Source: Actinophytocola sp044466355 (GTDB lineage: Bacteria > Actinomycetota > Actinomycetes > Mycobacteriales > Pseudonocardiaceae). Taken from it: DNA of 64,000 nucleotides. A program made the position numbers and the translations under genes. Below the pieces are notes generated by a model that searched no databases, had not been told where the DNA came from, and saw only the letters and a list, made by a program, of their open reading frames with translations. Positions 26,512-34,426 of the stretch are shown here, piece by piece; position 1 is the stretch's first letter, and each line of letters begins with the position of its first letter. The DNA lies in assembly GCF_044466355.1 (NCBI RefSeq), contig NZ_JBITMQ010000002.1, positions 558,001-622,000 of the forward strand. The letters run 5' to 3'.

Positions 26512-28247
26512 CGATCCGGCTGCTCCTTCGCGCCTTCCGGACGGGGTTGCGGCCGGGCCGCGGCCCCACCCTTGTCCAGTCCCAGCACCGACACCACGGG
26601 TCCGAGCGCGACCTGCCCGAGCCCGCAGATCGACGTCTTCCGCATGGCCTCCTCCAACCGCAGGACGTGCGACCGCTGCTCGTCGTCCAGTGTGGACCTG
26701 CCGTCGAGCAGCGTGTGCGCCTTCGTGGACCCCACCCGGCACGGCACGCACTTGCCGCAGGACTCGTTGCGGAAGAAGCGGAGCACGTTGGTGGCCGCGG
26801 CCAGCAGGTCGGTGCCTTCGGCCATCACGACCAGCGCACCGGAACCGAGCATCGTGCCCGCCTGGGCGAGGGTGCCGAAGTCGAGCGCGAGGTCGAGCTG
26901 GTCCGGGCCGATGAAGTTCGACGACGCCCCACCGGGCTGCACCGCGCCGACCGCCCTGCCGCCCTGCACACCGCCGGCGAGGTCGATGAGCGCGCGGACC
27001 GTGGTACCCATCGGCACGCAGTACACCCCGGGGCTCGCGACGTGCCCGGACACGGCGAAGAACTTCCATCCGACCGAGTCACCGAGCCCCTGCGCGCCCC
27101 ACCACCGCGCGCCGCGCTGCAGGATCACCGGCACGTCCGCGAACGTCTCCACCGAGTTGATCAGCGTCGGGCGCCCGTGCAGGCCGTAGTTGCCGGGGAA
27201 CGGCGGCTTGTTGCGCGGCTCGCCGCGGTGGCCCTCCATGCACTCGAGCAGCGCGGTCTCCTCACCGAGGATGTAGCCGCCCGGTGACACGAAGATCTCC
27301 AGCTCCAGCCGCCGACCGCTGCCGCACGCGTCCGGGCCGACGACCCCGGCGGCACGCAGCGCGTCGATCTCCGCGCGCAGCACGCGTTCCTCGGGACCGT
27401 ACTCGTGCCGGATGAACACGTAACCCTGCTGCGCGCCGACCACGGCCATGCCCAGCAGCAGCCCTTCCAGCACCAGGTGCGGCTGGTCGGCGAGGATCTG
27501 ACGGTCCTTGAACGTGCCGGGCTCGGACTCGTCGGCGTTGCAGATCGCGTACTTCACCGGGTCGTCGGTCGCGGCGACCAGCTCCCACTTCTTGCCGGTG
27601 GGGAACCCGGCGCCGCCCATTCCGCGCAGCCCGGACGCGGACAGCGTGGCGACGACCTCGTCGGCGGACAGCTCACCGGCGAGCAACGCCCGCAGCGACG
27701 CGTACCGCTCCCCGACACCCGAGCCACGCGGGTACGGGTCGTTGGGCCACGGCTCGGTCCGCGTCGAGGCCACCGCCTCCGACACACCCTCCCCGCGCGC
27801 GGCCGCGACCAGGGTGTCCACATCGGACACCGGCGCGGGGTGCTCGTTCACGTCGGCCGCGGGCGCCACGTCGCAGCGGCCGAGGCACGAGACCTCGACC
27901 AGCTCGACGTCGGTGTCCTCGCCGTAGCGCGCCTTCACCTCGGCGATCCGGTCCTCGCCGCCGCGCAGCCAGCACGACAGGTCGTGGCAGACATGCAGCG
28001 CGACCTTCGGCGGTGGCGTGGTGCGGAAGTGCGGGTAGAACGAGACGATCCCCTCGATCTCGTACCTCGGCCGCTTGACCTCCCGGGCCAGCTCCTCCAG
28101 CTCCTCGCGGGGCAGCCAGCCCAGCCGCGCCTGGATCGCGTTGAGCGCGGGGATCAGCGACGGACCGGGAAACTTGCCCGCCCGCGCCTCCACCCCGGGA
28201 ACCCGCCGAGCCCTGGTCTCCGCCGCCCTCTCGGGACTGAGTGTCAT
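26508..28247 (-). CDS. NAD-dependent formate dehydrogenase, fused NuoE-NuoF-type subunit
   Basis: This 579-residue diaphorase subunit joins a NuoE-like thioredoxin-fold domain (about 1-150: IQARLGWLPREELEELA, cluster cysteines in CHDLSC and CLGRCDVAP) to a NuoF-like domain (about 170-560) with GLRGMGGAGFPTGKKWE (NADH/FMN site), CNADESEPGTFKDR, and the 4Fe-4S motif ESCGKCVPCRVG. In cytosolic formate dehydrogenases of the FdsGBA type these are separate subunits. It passes electrons from the catalytic subunit to NAD+. ATG 28247 overlaps the catalytic subunit stop by four bases. Confidence 0.88.
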   Translation of the reverse strand: MTLSPERAAETRARRVPGVEARAGKFPGPSLIPALNAIQARLGWLPREELEELAREVKRPRYEIEGIVSFYPHFRTTPPPKVALHVCHDLSCWLRGGEDRIAEVKARYGEDTDVELVEVSCLGRCDVAPAADVNEHPAPVSDVDTLVAAARGEGVSEAVASTRTEPWPNDPYPRGSGVGERYASLRALLAGELSADEVVATLSASGLRGMGGAGFPTGKKWELVAATDDPVKYAICNADESEPGTFKDRQILADQPHLVLEGLLLGMAVVGAQQGYVFIRHEYGPEERVLRAEIDALRAAGVVGPDACGSGRRLELEIFVSPGGYILGEETALLECMEGHRGEPRNKPPFPGNYGLHGRPTLINSVETFADVPVILQRGARWWGAQGLGDSVGWKFFAVSGHVASPGVYCVPMGTTVRALIDLAGGVQGGRAVGAVQPGGASSNFIGPDQLDLALDFGTLAQAGTMLGSGALVVMAEGTDLLAAATNVLRFFRNESCGKCVPCRVGSTKAHTLLDGRSTLDDEQRSHVLRLEEAMRKTSICGLGQVALGPVVSVLGLDKGGAAARPQPRPEGAKEQPDR

Positions 28248-31200
28248 TCCGCCGCTCCCAGCGCCGCTGCTTCGGTGACGTGGTCCGCGCCCAGTGCCTC
28301 CACCTGGATCGCGCAGAACTTGAACTCGGGGATCTTGCCGTACGGGTCGATCTCGTCGATGGTCAGCAGGTTCGCCGCCGCCTCCCGGAAGTGGAACGGG
28401 ATGAAGCAGTTGCCGATCTGCTCGCGGTGCGAGATCCGCACCCGCAGCTCGATCACGCCGCGGCGGGACCGCACCCGCACCAGCTCACCGTGCGCGAGGC
28501 CGCGGTCGGCCGCGTCCTTCGGGTGCATGTACACCTCGGCGATCGGCGAGATCGTGTCGAGCGCGAACGAGCGGCGGGTCATCGAGCCGGTGTGCCAGTG
28601 CTCCAGCAACCGGCCGGTGTTGAGCACCAGCGGGTACTCCGCGTCGGGCAACTCCTTGGCGGGCAACCACTGCGCGGGCACGAGGTGCGCGAGCCCGTCG
28701 TCGGTGTTGAACCGCTCGTCGAACAGCACGATCGTGCCGTCGGAGTGGTCCGGGTCCTCGTTGGGGTACAGCTTCCCGGACAGACCCAGGTTCTCGTGCT
28801 TCAGGTTGGCGTAGGACGGCATGAGCGCGACCATCTCGTCGAAGATCTCGCTCGGCGACCCGTAGTGCCAGTCCAGCCCGACGCGCCGCGCGATGTCCTG
28901 CACGATCTCCCAGTCCACCCGCGCCTCACCGGGCGGGTCCATCACCTTGCGGCCGAGCTGCACGCGCCGGTCGGTGTTGGTGTAGCTGCCCTCCTTCTCC
29001 AGGTAGGAGGAGGCGGGCAGGATCACGTCGGCGAACTCCGCGGTCTCGGTGAGGAAGATGTCCTGCACCACCAGGAAGTCCAGCTGCGACAGCGCCTTGC
29101 GGACCTTGTTGATGTTCGGGTCGGACAGGAACGGGTTCTCGCCCAGCATGTACATGCCGCGCACGCCGTCCGGCTTGAGCACCGACCCGATGATCTCGGT
29201 GACCGTGAGGCCGCGCTTGGGGTCGAGCTTGGTGCCCCACGCCTCCTCGAACCGCAGCCGCGTCCGCTCCTGGTCGACGCCCTGGTAGTCCGGGTAGAAC
29301 ATCGGGATCAGACCCGCGTCGGACGCACCCTGCACGTTGTTCTGGCCGCGCAACGGGTGCAGGCCGGACCCGGGCTTGCCGACGTTGCCCGTGATCGAGC
29401 ACAGCGCGATCAGGCAGCGGGCGTTGTCGGTGCCGGTGGTGTGCTGGGAGATGCCCATGCCCCAGTAGATGACACCGGCGTTCGCCTCGCCCCACACCTT
29501 CGCGACCTCGCGGATCATGTCGGCGTCCACACCGGTGATCTGCGCGGCCCGCTCCGGCGGGTAGTCCGCGACCGTGCGCGCCAGCTCGTCGTAGTTCGAC
29601 GTGCGCTCGCGGATGAAGTCGCGGTCGATCAGCCCGAGCCGGATCACCTCGTGCATGATCGAGTTGTAGAACGCGACGTCCGTGCCCGGCTTGACCTGGC
29701 AGTGGTAGTCGGCGTGCTCGGACACCGTGCTCGCGCGCGGGTCCACGTAGACGATCTTCGTGCCGTTGCGGCGGGCCTGCTTGAAGAACGAGCTGGCCAC
29801 CGGGTGGTTGGCGGTCGGGTTCGAGCCGGTGATGATCACGACGTCGGCGTTCGCGACGTCACCGTAGGTCGTGGACACCGCGCCCGAGCCGACTCCCTCG
29901 AACAGCGCCGCCACCGACGACGCGTGGCACAGGCGGGTGCAGTGGTCGACGTTGTTGGTGCCGAACCCGGTGCGGATCAGCTTCTGGAAGAGGTACGCCT
30001 CCTCGTTGGAGCACTTCGCCGAGCCGAAGCCCGCGATCGCCCCGGGACCGCCCTTGGCGTGGATCTCCTTGAGCCGCCGGGCGATCAGGTCGAGCGCCTC
30101 CTCCCAGGTCGCCTCCCGGAAGTACGGCATGACCTCGTCGTAGTCGACGAGCCCGCCCGGCTTGCGGCGACCGTCGCGGCCCGTTTTCTTGTCACCGCGG
30201 CCGCCGCCGCTGCGCTCGCCGCCGTTGACCCGGCCCCGGTCGTTCTCCCCGCGGACGTCCGCCGACAGCGGGCCCTTCGGGTAGGCGGAGTCGATGCGGA
30301 TCAGCGGCTTGGTCAGGCGCTGCGGGGACGCGGCGTAGTCCCAGCCGTAGCGGCCCTTCACGCACAGGCGGCTCTGCGAACCCGGCTGGTCACGGCCCTC
30401 GGCGAAGGCGATCGCGCCGCGCTCGCGGTCCACGTAGTAGGTGAGCGCGCAGCCCACGCCGCAGTACGGGCAGACGCTGTCGACGGCGTCGAGCTGCTCG
30501 CGCGGCTGGATCGGGATGTTGTTGATGGCCTTGTTGGTCAGCGCGCCGGTCGGGCACGCCTGCACGCACTCGCCGCAGGTCACGCACGAGCTCTGGCCCA
30601 TCGGGTCGTTGAAGTCGAACGCGATGAGGGTCTCGTAGCCCTTGCCGGACCGGCCGATGACGTCGTTGCCCTGCACGTCGTCGCAGGCGCGGACGCAGCG
30701 GTCGCACAGGATGCACGCGTCGTGGTTGACCTCGATGACCGGGTTCGACAGGTCCACGCCGCGGCCGGAGCCGCAGGGCAGCTCGGTGGTCTCCCTGGCC
30801 ACGTCGAACCGGTCGGCCAGCTCCAGCAGCAGGTTGTCGCCGGTCTTGTTCGCCTTGGGGTCCTCGGCGCGGGGTGGCTGGTCGGAGATCAGCAGCTCGG
30901 TCAGCGTGGCGCGCTGGCGCTGGACCTCCTCGGTGTCGGTCTTGACGGTCATGCCGTCCTCGCACGGCCGCACACACGCGGCGGCCAACGTCCGGCCACC
31001 GGTGTCGACCACGCACATGCGGCACACGCCGACCGGGTCGTAGCGCTCGTTGTGGCACAGCACGGGGATGTCCACCCCGGCCTGTGCGGCGGCGTCGTAG
31101 ATCGTCGTGCCCTCGGGCACGGTCACCGACCGGCCGTCGATCTCGGCCGTGACCGTCCGCACGGACGTCCCACGCTCTTCGAGAGTCTTGACGTGCCCTC

Positions 31201-31261
31201 CTGCCCTCAAGCTGGAGGTTCCAACGCGGCTACGCTGCGTCTGGGTCGCTTCCTGCTTCAT
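28244..31261 (-). CDS. fdhA: formate dehydrogenase catalytic subunit (start rebuilt by a mobile element)
   Basis: Domains in order: NuoG-like 2Fe-2S domain (CHNERYDPVGVCRMC), two 4Fe-4S ferredoxin motifs (CILCDRCVRAC, CVTCGECVQACPTG), a further 4Fe-4S motif CPYCGVGC, and the bis-MGD domain with active-site Cys in CTRLCHASS, followed by the conserved His. A Gly/Arg/Lys-rich linker of about 40 residues (near 345-385) precedes the catalytic domain. Cysteine, not selenocysteine, ligates the metal, which can be Mo or W. The present start ATG 31261 lies inside the 3' end of tnpB, behind GGGAGG, and supplies about 23 foreign residues; the native start was probably ATG 32544. Confidence 0.85.
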   Translation of the reverse strand: MKQEATQTQRSRVGTSSLRAGGHVKTLEERGTSVRTVTAEIDGRSVTVPEGTTIYDAAAQAGVDIPVLCHNERYDPVGVCRMCVVDTGGRTLAAACVRPCEDGMTVKTDTEEVQRQRATLTELLISDQPPRAEDPKANKTGDNLLLELADRFDVARETTELPCGSGRGVDLSNPVIEVNHDACILCDRCVRACDDVQGNDVIGRSGKGYETLIAFDFNDPMGQSSCVTCGECVQACPTGALTNKAINNIPIQPREQLDAVDSVCPYCGVGCALTYYVDRERGAIAFAEGRDQPGSQSRLCVKGRYGWDYAASPQRLTKPLIRIDSAYPKGPLSADVRGENDRGRVNGGERSGGGRGDKKTGRDGRRKPGGLVDYDEVMPYFREATWEEALDLIARRLKEIHAKGGPGAIAGFGSAKCSNEEAYLFQKLIRTGFGTNNVDHCTRLCHASSVAALFEGVGSGAVSTTYGDVANADVVIITGSNPTANHPVASSFFKQARRNGTKIVYVDPRASTVSEHADYHCQVKPGTDVAFYNSIMHEVIRLGLIDRDFIRERTSNYDELARTVADYPPERAAQITGVDADMIREVAKVWGEANAGVIYWGMGISQHTTGTDNARCLIALCSITGNVGKPGSGLHPLRGQNNVQGASDAGLIPMFYPDYQGVDQERTRLRFEEAWGTKLDPKRGLTVTEIIGSVLKPDGVRGMYMLGENPFLSDPNINKVRKALSQLDFLVVQDIFLTETAEFADVILPASSYLEKEGSYTNTDRRVQLGRKVMDPPGEARVDWEIVQDIARRVGLDWHYGSPSEIFDEMVALMPSYANLKHENLGLSGKLYPNEDPDHSDGTIVLFDERFNTDDGLAHLVPAQWLPAKELPDAEYPLVLNTGRLLEHWHTGSMTRRSFALDTISPIAEVYMHPKDAADRGLAHGELVRVRSRRGVIELRVRISHREQIGNCFIPFHFREAAANLLTIDEIDPYGKIPEFKFCAIQVEALGADHVTEAAALGAAE

Positions 31262-31330
31262 TGCCCTGTGCCTCCCAGAAGGATGGACTCACCGAGGCTC
31301 CACAAGCGTTTCGCCTCTCCGCCCGCCCGG
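31168..31330 (-). ncRNA. candidate TnpB guide RNA (reRNA/omega RNA)
   Basis: In characterised TnpB systems the RNA spans the end of tnpB and the right end, and its guide is the first 16-20 nt of flanking DNA. Here that guide would be 31187-31168, the current fdhA coding sequence after the junction. The GGCAGGAGGGCACGTCAA segment at 31204-31188 is a plausible 3' scaffold. The upstream limit is a guess from known lengths; no direct evidence of transcription exists. Confidence 0.35.
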
Positions 31331-32530
31331 CGGCGAGGATGTTCACGGCTGCGTTGTAGTCCCGGTCGTGCAGTGCTCCGCATTCGGGGCAAGTCCACAT
31401 ACGGGTCTTCAGCGACATGGCGTCCATGACGTGCCCACAGCCCGAGCATGTCTTGGAGCTCGGCAGCCAACGGGACACCTTGTGCACCGCGCGGCCGAAT
31501 CGCTTCGCCTTCTCCTCCAAGAGCCGAACAAGCTGGGCCCACCCGGCATCCGAGATCGCTCGCGCCAACCGGCGATTGCCGACCATTCCCTGGATGTTCA
31601 GATCCTCCACATGGACCGCTTGGTTCTCGCGGACCAGGATGAGGGCCTGCTTGTGGTGATAGTCCCGCCGGGCACGAGCCACCTTGCCATGCTGTGCCGC
31701 GACCTTCCGGCGCGCCTTCTCCCGATTGGCGCTGCCCTTGGCACGGCGGTGCTTCTCGCGTTCCAACCGGGCCAGCTTGCGCTGTTTGCGTTGCAGGTGT
31801 CCCGGGTTCGCTACGTCCATCCGTCGTCCGACGGTGTCGGCCACTGTCATCAGGCGAGAGATCCCGAGATCGACTCCAGCCTCCCGGTCGACAGACGGAA
31901 GCGGTGTCGGGTCGACCTCCACCACGAACGAGGCGTAGTAGTGGCCATCCGGCTCTCGGATGATCGTCACCGACGTCGGTGCGGATGGAAGATCGCGCGA
32001 CCAGCGGACCCGCACATCCCCCACCTTCGCTATGTAGAGCCGTCCGTTGAGGCGGAGACGGAAACCGTTTCGAGTGAGCCGGATGGACTGCCGTGCGTCC
32101 TTGCGGGATTTGAACCGCGGACGACCGACCTTCCGACCCCGACGCTTGCCCGCCATCGACCCGAAGAAGTTTGAGAACGCCCGATGCGCGTCCCGCACCG
32201 ACTGCACCAACGCCACCGACGCGACCTCGGACAACCACGCACGCGCCGAGTCCGCCTTGGCTGCGGTGATCACCCGCCGTTGCACCTCGGTCGACGAGAG
32301 CACCTCCCCCGACCGATATGCCTCGTCCCGGCACCGAATCGCGTCGTTGAACACCACCCGAGCGCACCCGAACGTGCGAGCCAACATCCTGCGTTGGACA
32401 TCGGTCGGCTCGAGCCGGTAGCGGTACCTGGCCTGCACGTTGATCACCATATCCGGCGGCTCCGACAGAGCTGGACGAGCACTCACCCACAGCACGCACC
32501 TTCGCCCTATTGGATGAGGCTTGCACTGAC
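31188..32530 (-). mobile_element. TnpB-only IS200/IS605-type (IS1341-like) element
   Basis: The element carries tnpB and no Y1 transposase. Its right end has the short inverted pair CTTGA (31211-31207) and TCAAG (31191-31187), and IS608-like elements end in TCAA at this position. Its left end lies just after the triplet TTG at 32532-32530. Boundaries were set by joining the flanks: ATG ACT GTG GAC TTG + ACT CTC GAA GAG restores one open frame for formate dehydrogenase. One base of the boundary (G) is ambiguous. No target duplication is seen, as expected for this family. The element is about 1343 bp. Confidence 0.75.
31230..32450 (-). CDS. tnpB: TnpB RNA-guided nuclease
   Basis: This 406-residue TnpB has an N-terminal helix-turn-helix (LARTFGCARVVFNDAIR), an OrfB_IS605 central part, and a split RuvC nuclease with all three acidic residues: D194 in GVDLGISRL, E282 in HVEDLN and D364 in HDRDYNAA. 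The zinc ribbon cysteines C335, C338, C354 and C357 are intact. Length is normal, so the protein looks active. TnpB proteins use an RNA made from their own 3' end to cleave DNA next to a short motif and so favour retention of their element. The start at 32450 precedes INVQARYRYRLEPT; upstream codons are not conserved. Confidence 0.9.
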   Translation of the reverse strand: MVINVQARYRYRLEPTDVQRRMLARTFGCARVVFNDAIRCRDEAYRSGEVLSSTEVQRRVITAAKADSARAWLSEVASVALVQSVRDAHRAFSNFFGSMAGKRRGRKVGRPRFKSRKDARQSIRLTRNGFRLRLNGRLYIAKVGDVRVRWSRDLPSAPTSVTIIREPDGHYYASFVVEVDPTPLPSVDREAGVDLGISRLMTVADTVGRRMDVANPGHLQRKQRKLARLEREKHRRAKGSANREKARRKVAAQHGKVARARRDYHHKQALILVRENQAVHVEDLNIQGMVGNRRLARAISDAGWAQLVRLLEEKAKRFGRAVHKVSRWLPSSKTCSGCGHVMDAMSLKTRMWTCPECGALHDRDYNAAVNILAAGRAERRNACGASVSPSFWEAQGNEAGSDPDAA

Positions 32531-32544
32531 AAGTCCACAGTCAT
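32527..32544 (-). other. displaced native start of fdhA
   Basis: An excellent ribosome site (GGAGGAG, then GGAG nearer) precedes ATG 32544, followed by ACT GTG GAC TTG. Only five codons remain before the TnpB element. From this ATG the frame happens to stay open across the element for 428 codons and ends at TGA 31260-31258, overlapping the new fdhA ATG 31261 as ATGA. Ribosomes starting here could therefore re-initiate on fdhA. Confidence 0.7.
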
Positions 32545-32560
32545 CGTCGCTCCGCTCCTC

Positions 32561-32582
32561 CGGTATTGCATACAGCATACCG
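32561..32582. promoter_or_regulatory. dyad upstream of native fdhA start
   Basis: A 22-bp dyad with arms CGGTAT and ATACCG lies directly before the fdhA ribosome site, which overlaps its edge. Inner TGC/GCA pairs extend the symmetry. The outer arms share CGGTA/TACCG with the dyad between tupA and its regulator, although the spacer is six bases longer. It may be an operator for the fdh operon. Confidence 0.45.
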
Positions 32583-32616
32583 TTACGGCTCTCGGCTGTT
32601 GAGCCCGACGCTAGGC

Positions 32617-34410
32617 CTAGAGGTGAAGATCCGCCAGATCGGTGTGGGCCACCTTGCCGTCAGGGTCCAAACCCCGTGCTTCGTAGTAGCCCGCGACCAT
32701 CGCACGGAGGCGCTCGGCGGTCAGCGTGGCGGTGCGGCCGGAGCCCAGTTCGAGCGGTGTCTCCAGCATGCGGGCGGGCAGCGTGTCGTCGGCCGCGGTG
32801 GCGCCTTCACGCAGGTTGAAGGCCCTTTTCGCGCGCACGATCCGGCGCGCGGCGGCACGCAGCTCGGCCGCGTCCAGGTCCCAGCCGGTGACGAGCGCCA
32901 GCAGCCGCGCCCACTCGGTGAACGGGTCGTCGAACACCCCGCGCAGGAACTTGCACAGGATCATCGAGTCCATGACCGCGGCCTTGTCCTCGGTCGCCAC
33001 GGCGGCCGCCACGTGTGCCTCTCCGCCGCGGAAGCGGTCGACGTCGCCGGACAGGTCGGCCTCGTACGCGCCGGAGCGGTTGTGGTCGGCACCGCGGGCG
33101 TTGACGGCGAGGCCGAGCGCCATGGACTGGAGGCTGCGTGGTTCGTAGCCGGGCATCTCCAGGCCCTTGACCTGCGCGGCGAAGTCGATCGACCCCTGTC
33201 CCACGCGCTCGGCCGCGCGCCGGGAGCCCTCGGCGAGCAGCTCGCCCAGGCCGGGTGCGCGGGCCCCGATCTCGTCCAGTGCCCGCAGCAGGGCGGCGCC
33301 GTCGCCGAACCGGAGCCACGGCGCGTCGATCAGGTTGCGTTCGGCGCACTCCATCGCCCACGCGACGGTGCCGCCCGCGGAGATCGTGTCGATGCCGAGC
33401 TCGTCGCAGCGAGCGCTGGCGGCGAACACGTCGTCCGGGTCGGACACCCCGCACAGCGGGCCGAGCGCGAACACGTTCTCGTACTCCATGCGCTGGCTGC
33501 CGCCACCTCTGCGGGCGTAGATGTGCTCGCAGCCGATCGAGCAGGAGGCGCAGCTGTTGCGTGCCACGCCGCGCAGCTCGTGCAGTTCCTCGGCGGCCAG
33601 GCGCGGCGCCTCGTCGAAGGTGGCGGCGGTGAAGTTGCGGGTCGGGAGCGTGCTGACCGCGTTGAACGCGAGCAGGTTCGCGAGCGTGCCCAGCTCGCGG
33701 TACTTGGCGGTGGCGGGCCCGAAGCTGCGGCTCCGCAGGTCCTTCGCGGCGGCGAGCACCCCGGCCTGGTCGGCGACACCCACCTTGGTAGCGGCCCTGA
33801 CCAGCACGGCCTTGATGTTCTTGGCGCCCAGCACGGCGCCGAGACCACCGCGGCCGGCGTGCCTGCCGTCGTGGCTGATGGTCGCGTAACGCACGCCCCG
33901 CTCCCCCGCGGGCCCGATGGCCGCGGTGCGCCAGCCGCGGCCGAACCGCTCCCTGGCCTTGGTCTCCGCGTCGGCGGCGGACAGCCCGGCGAGTTCGGGC
34001 GCCGGTTCGAGCCGGGGGCCGTCGCCGTCGACCAGCAGGACGGACAGCTCGTCGGCGCGGCCGCGGATGACGATGGCGTCGTGGCCGGTGAGCTTGCCGG
34101 AGATGGCGAACTGGCTGGACGCGAGCGCGTCGGTGAGCAGGCCCGTCAGCGGTGACTTCGCGACCACGGCGAACTTGGCGCTGGTGGTCAGCGGTGTGCC
34201 GACGAGGGAGGAGAACACGAACGCGAGCGGTGCCTCGGGGGCGAGCGGGTCCACGCGCGGCGGGGCGAGCCGGTGCATGAGCCACGTGCCGAGCCCGACC
34301 CCGCCCAGGTACGCGCGCAGGACGTGTTGGTCCAGCGTGAGCGGGCTGCCGGTCGCGTCCCCGCCGCGCACGTCCACGACGAGCGCCCGCCCGAAGAAAC
34401 CACCTGACAT
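32617..34410 (-). CDS. aldehyde:ferredoxin oxidoreductase, tungsten type
   Basis: This 597-residue protein belongs to the AOR family, which in all characterised members uses a bis-tungstopterin. The N-terminal domain shows YLGGVGLGTWL and later GGLGAVLGAKNIKAVLV (cofactor-binding). The 4Fe-4S cysteines are in CASCSIGC near residue 295 and the fourth in DSMILCKF near 490. Length matches the family. It oxidises aldehydes to acids, or may run the reverse reaction with low-potential electrons. It lies upstream of fdhA on the same strand, between fdh and the cofactor gene, and no dedicated ferredoxin gene is adjacent. Confidence 0.9.
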   Translation of the reverse strand: MSGGFFGRALVVDVRGGDATGSPLTLDQHVLRAYLGGVGLGTWLMHRLAPPRVDPLAPEAPLAFVFSSLVGTPLTTSAKFAVVAKSPLTGLLTDALASSQFAISGKLTGHDAIVIRGRADELSVLLVDGDGPRLEPAPELAGLSAADAETKARERFGRGWRTAAIGPAGERGVRYATISHDGRHAGRGGLGAVLGAKNIKAVLVRAATKVGVADQAGVLAAAKDLRSRSFGPATAKYRELGTLANLLAFNAVSTLPTRNFTAATFDEAPRLAAEELHELRGVARNSCASCSIGCEHIYARRGGGSQRMEYENVFALGPLCGVSDPDDVFAASARCDELGIDTISAGGTVAWAMECAERNLIDAPWLRFGDGAALLRALDEIGARAPGLGELLAEGSRRAAERVGQGSIDFAAQVKGLEMPGYEPRSLQSMALGLAVNARGADHNRSGAYEADLSGDVDRFRGGEAHVAAAVATEDKAAVMDSMILCKFLRGVFDDPFTEWARLLALVTGWDLDAAELRAAARRIVRAKRAFNLREGATAADDTLPARMLETPLELGSGRTATLTAERLRAMVAGYYEARGLDPDGKVAHTDLADLHL

Positions 34411-34426
34411 ATGTCGACTGTATGCC

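Noticed and set aside
28244..31261. Selenocysteine-containing formate dehydrogenase
   Set aside because: The active-site codon before the conserved His encodes Cys (CTRLCHASS); no in-frame TGA is present.
31188..32530. Complete IS605 with TnpA
   Set aside because: No Y1 transposase frame occurs in or beside the element; it is TnpB only.
31258..32571. 437-codon frame overlapping tnpB
   Set aside because: Its sequence is composition-driven and out of frame with tnpB. It is noted only because it begins at the old fdhA start and ends at the new one.
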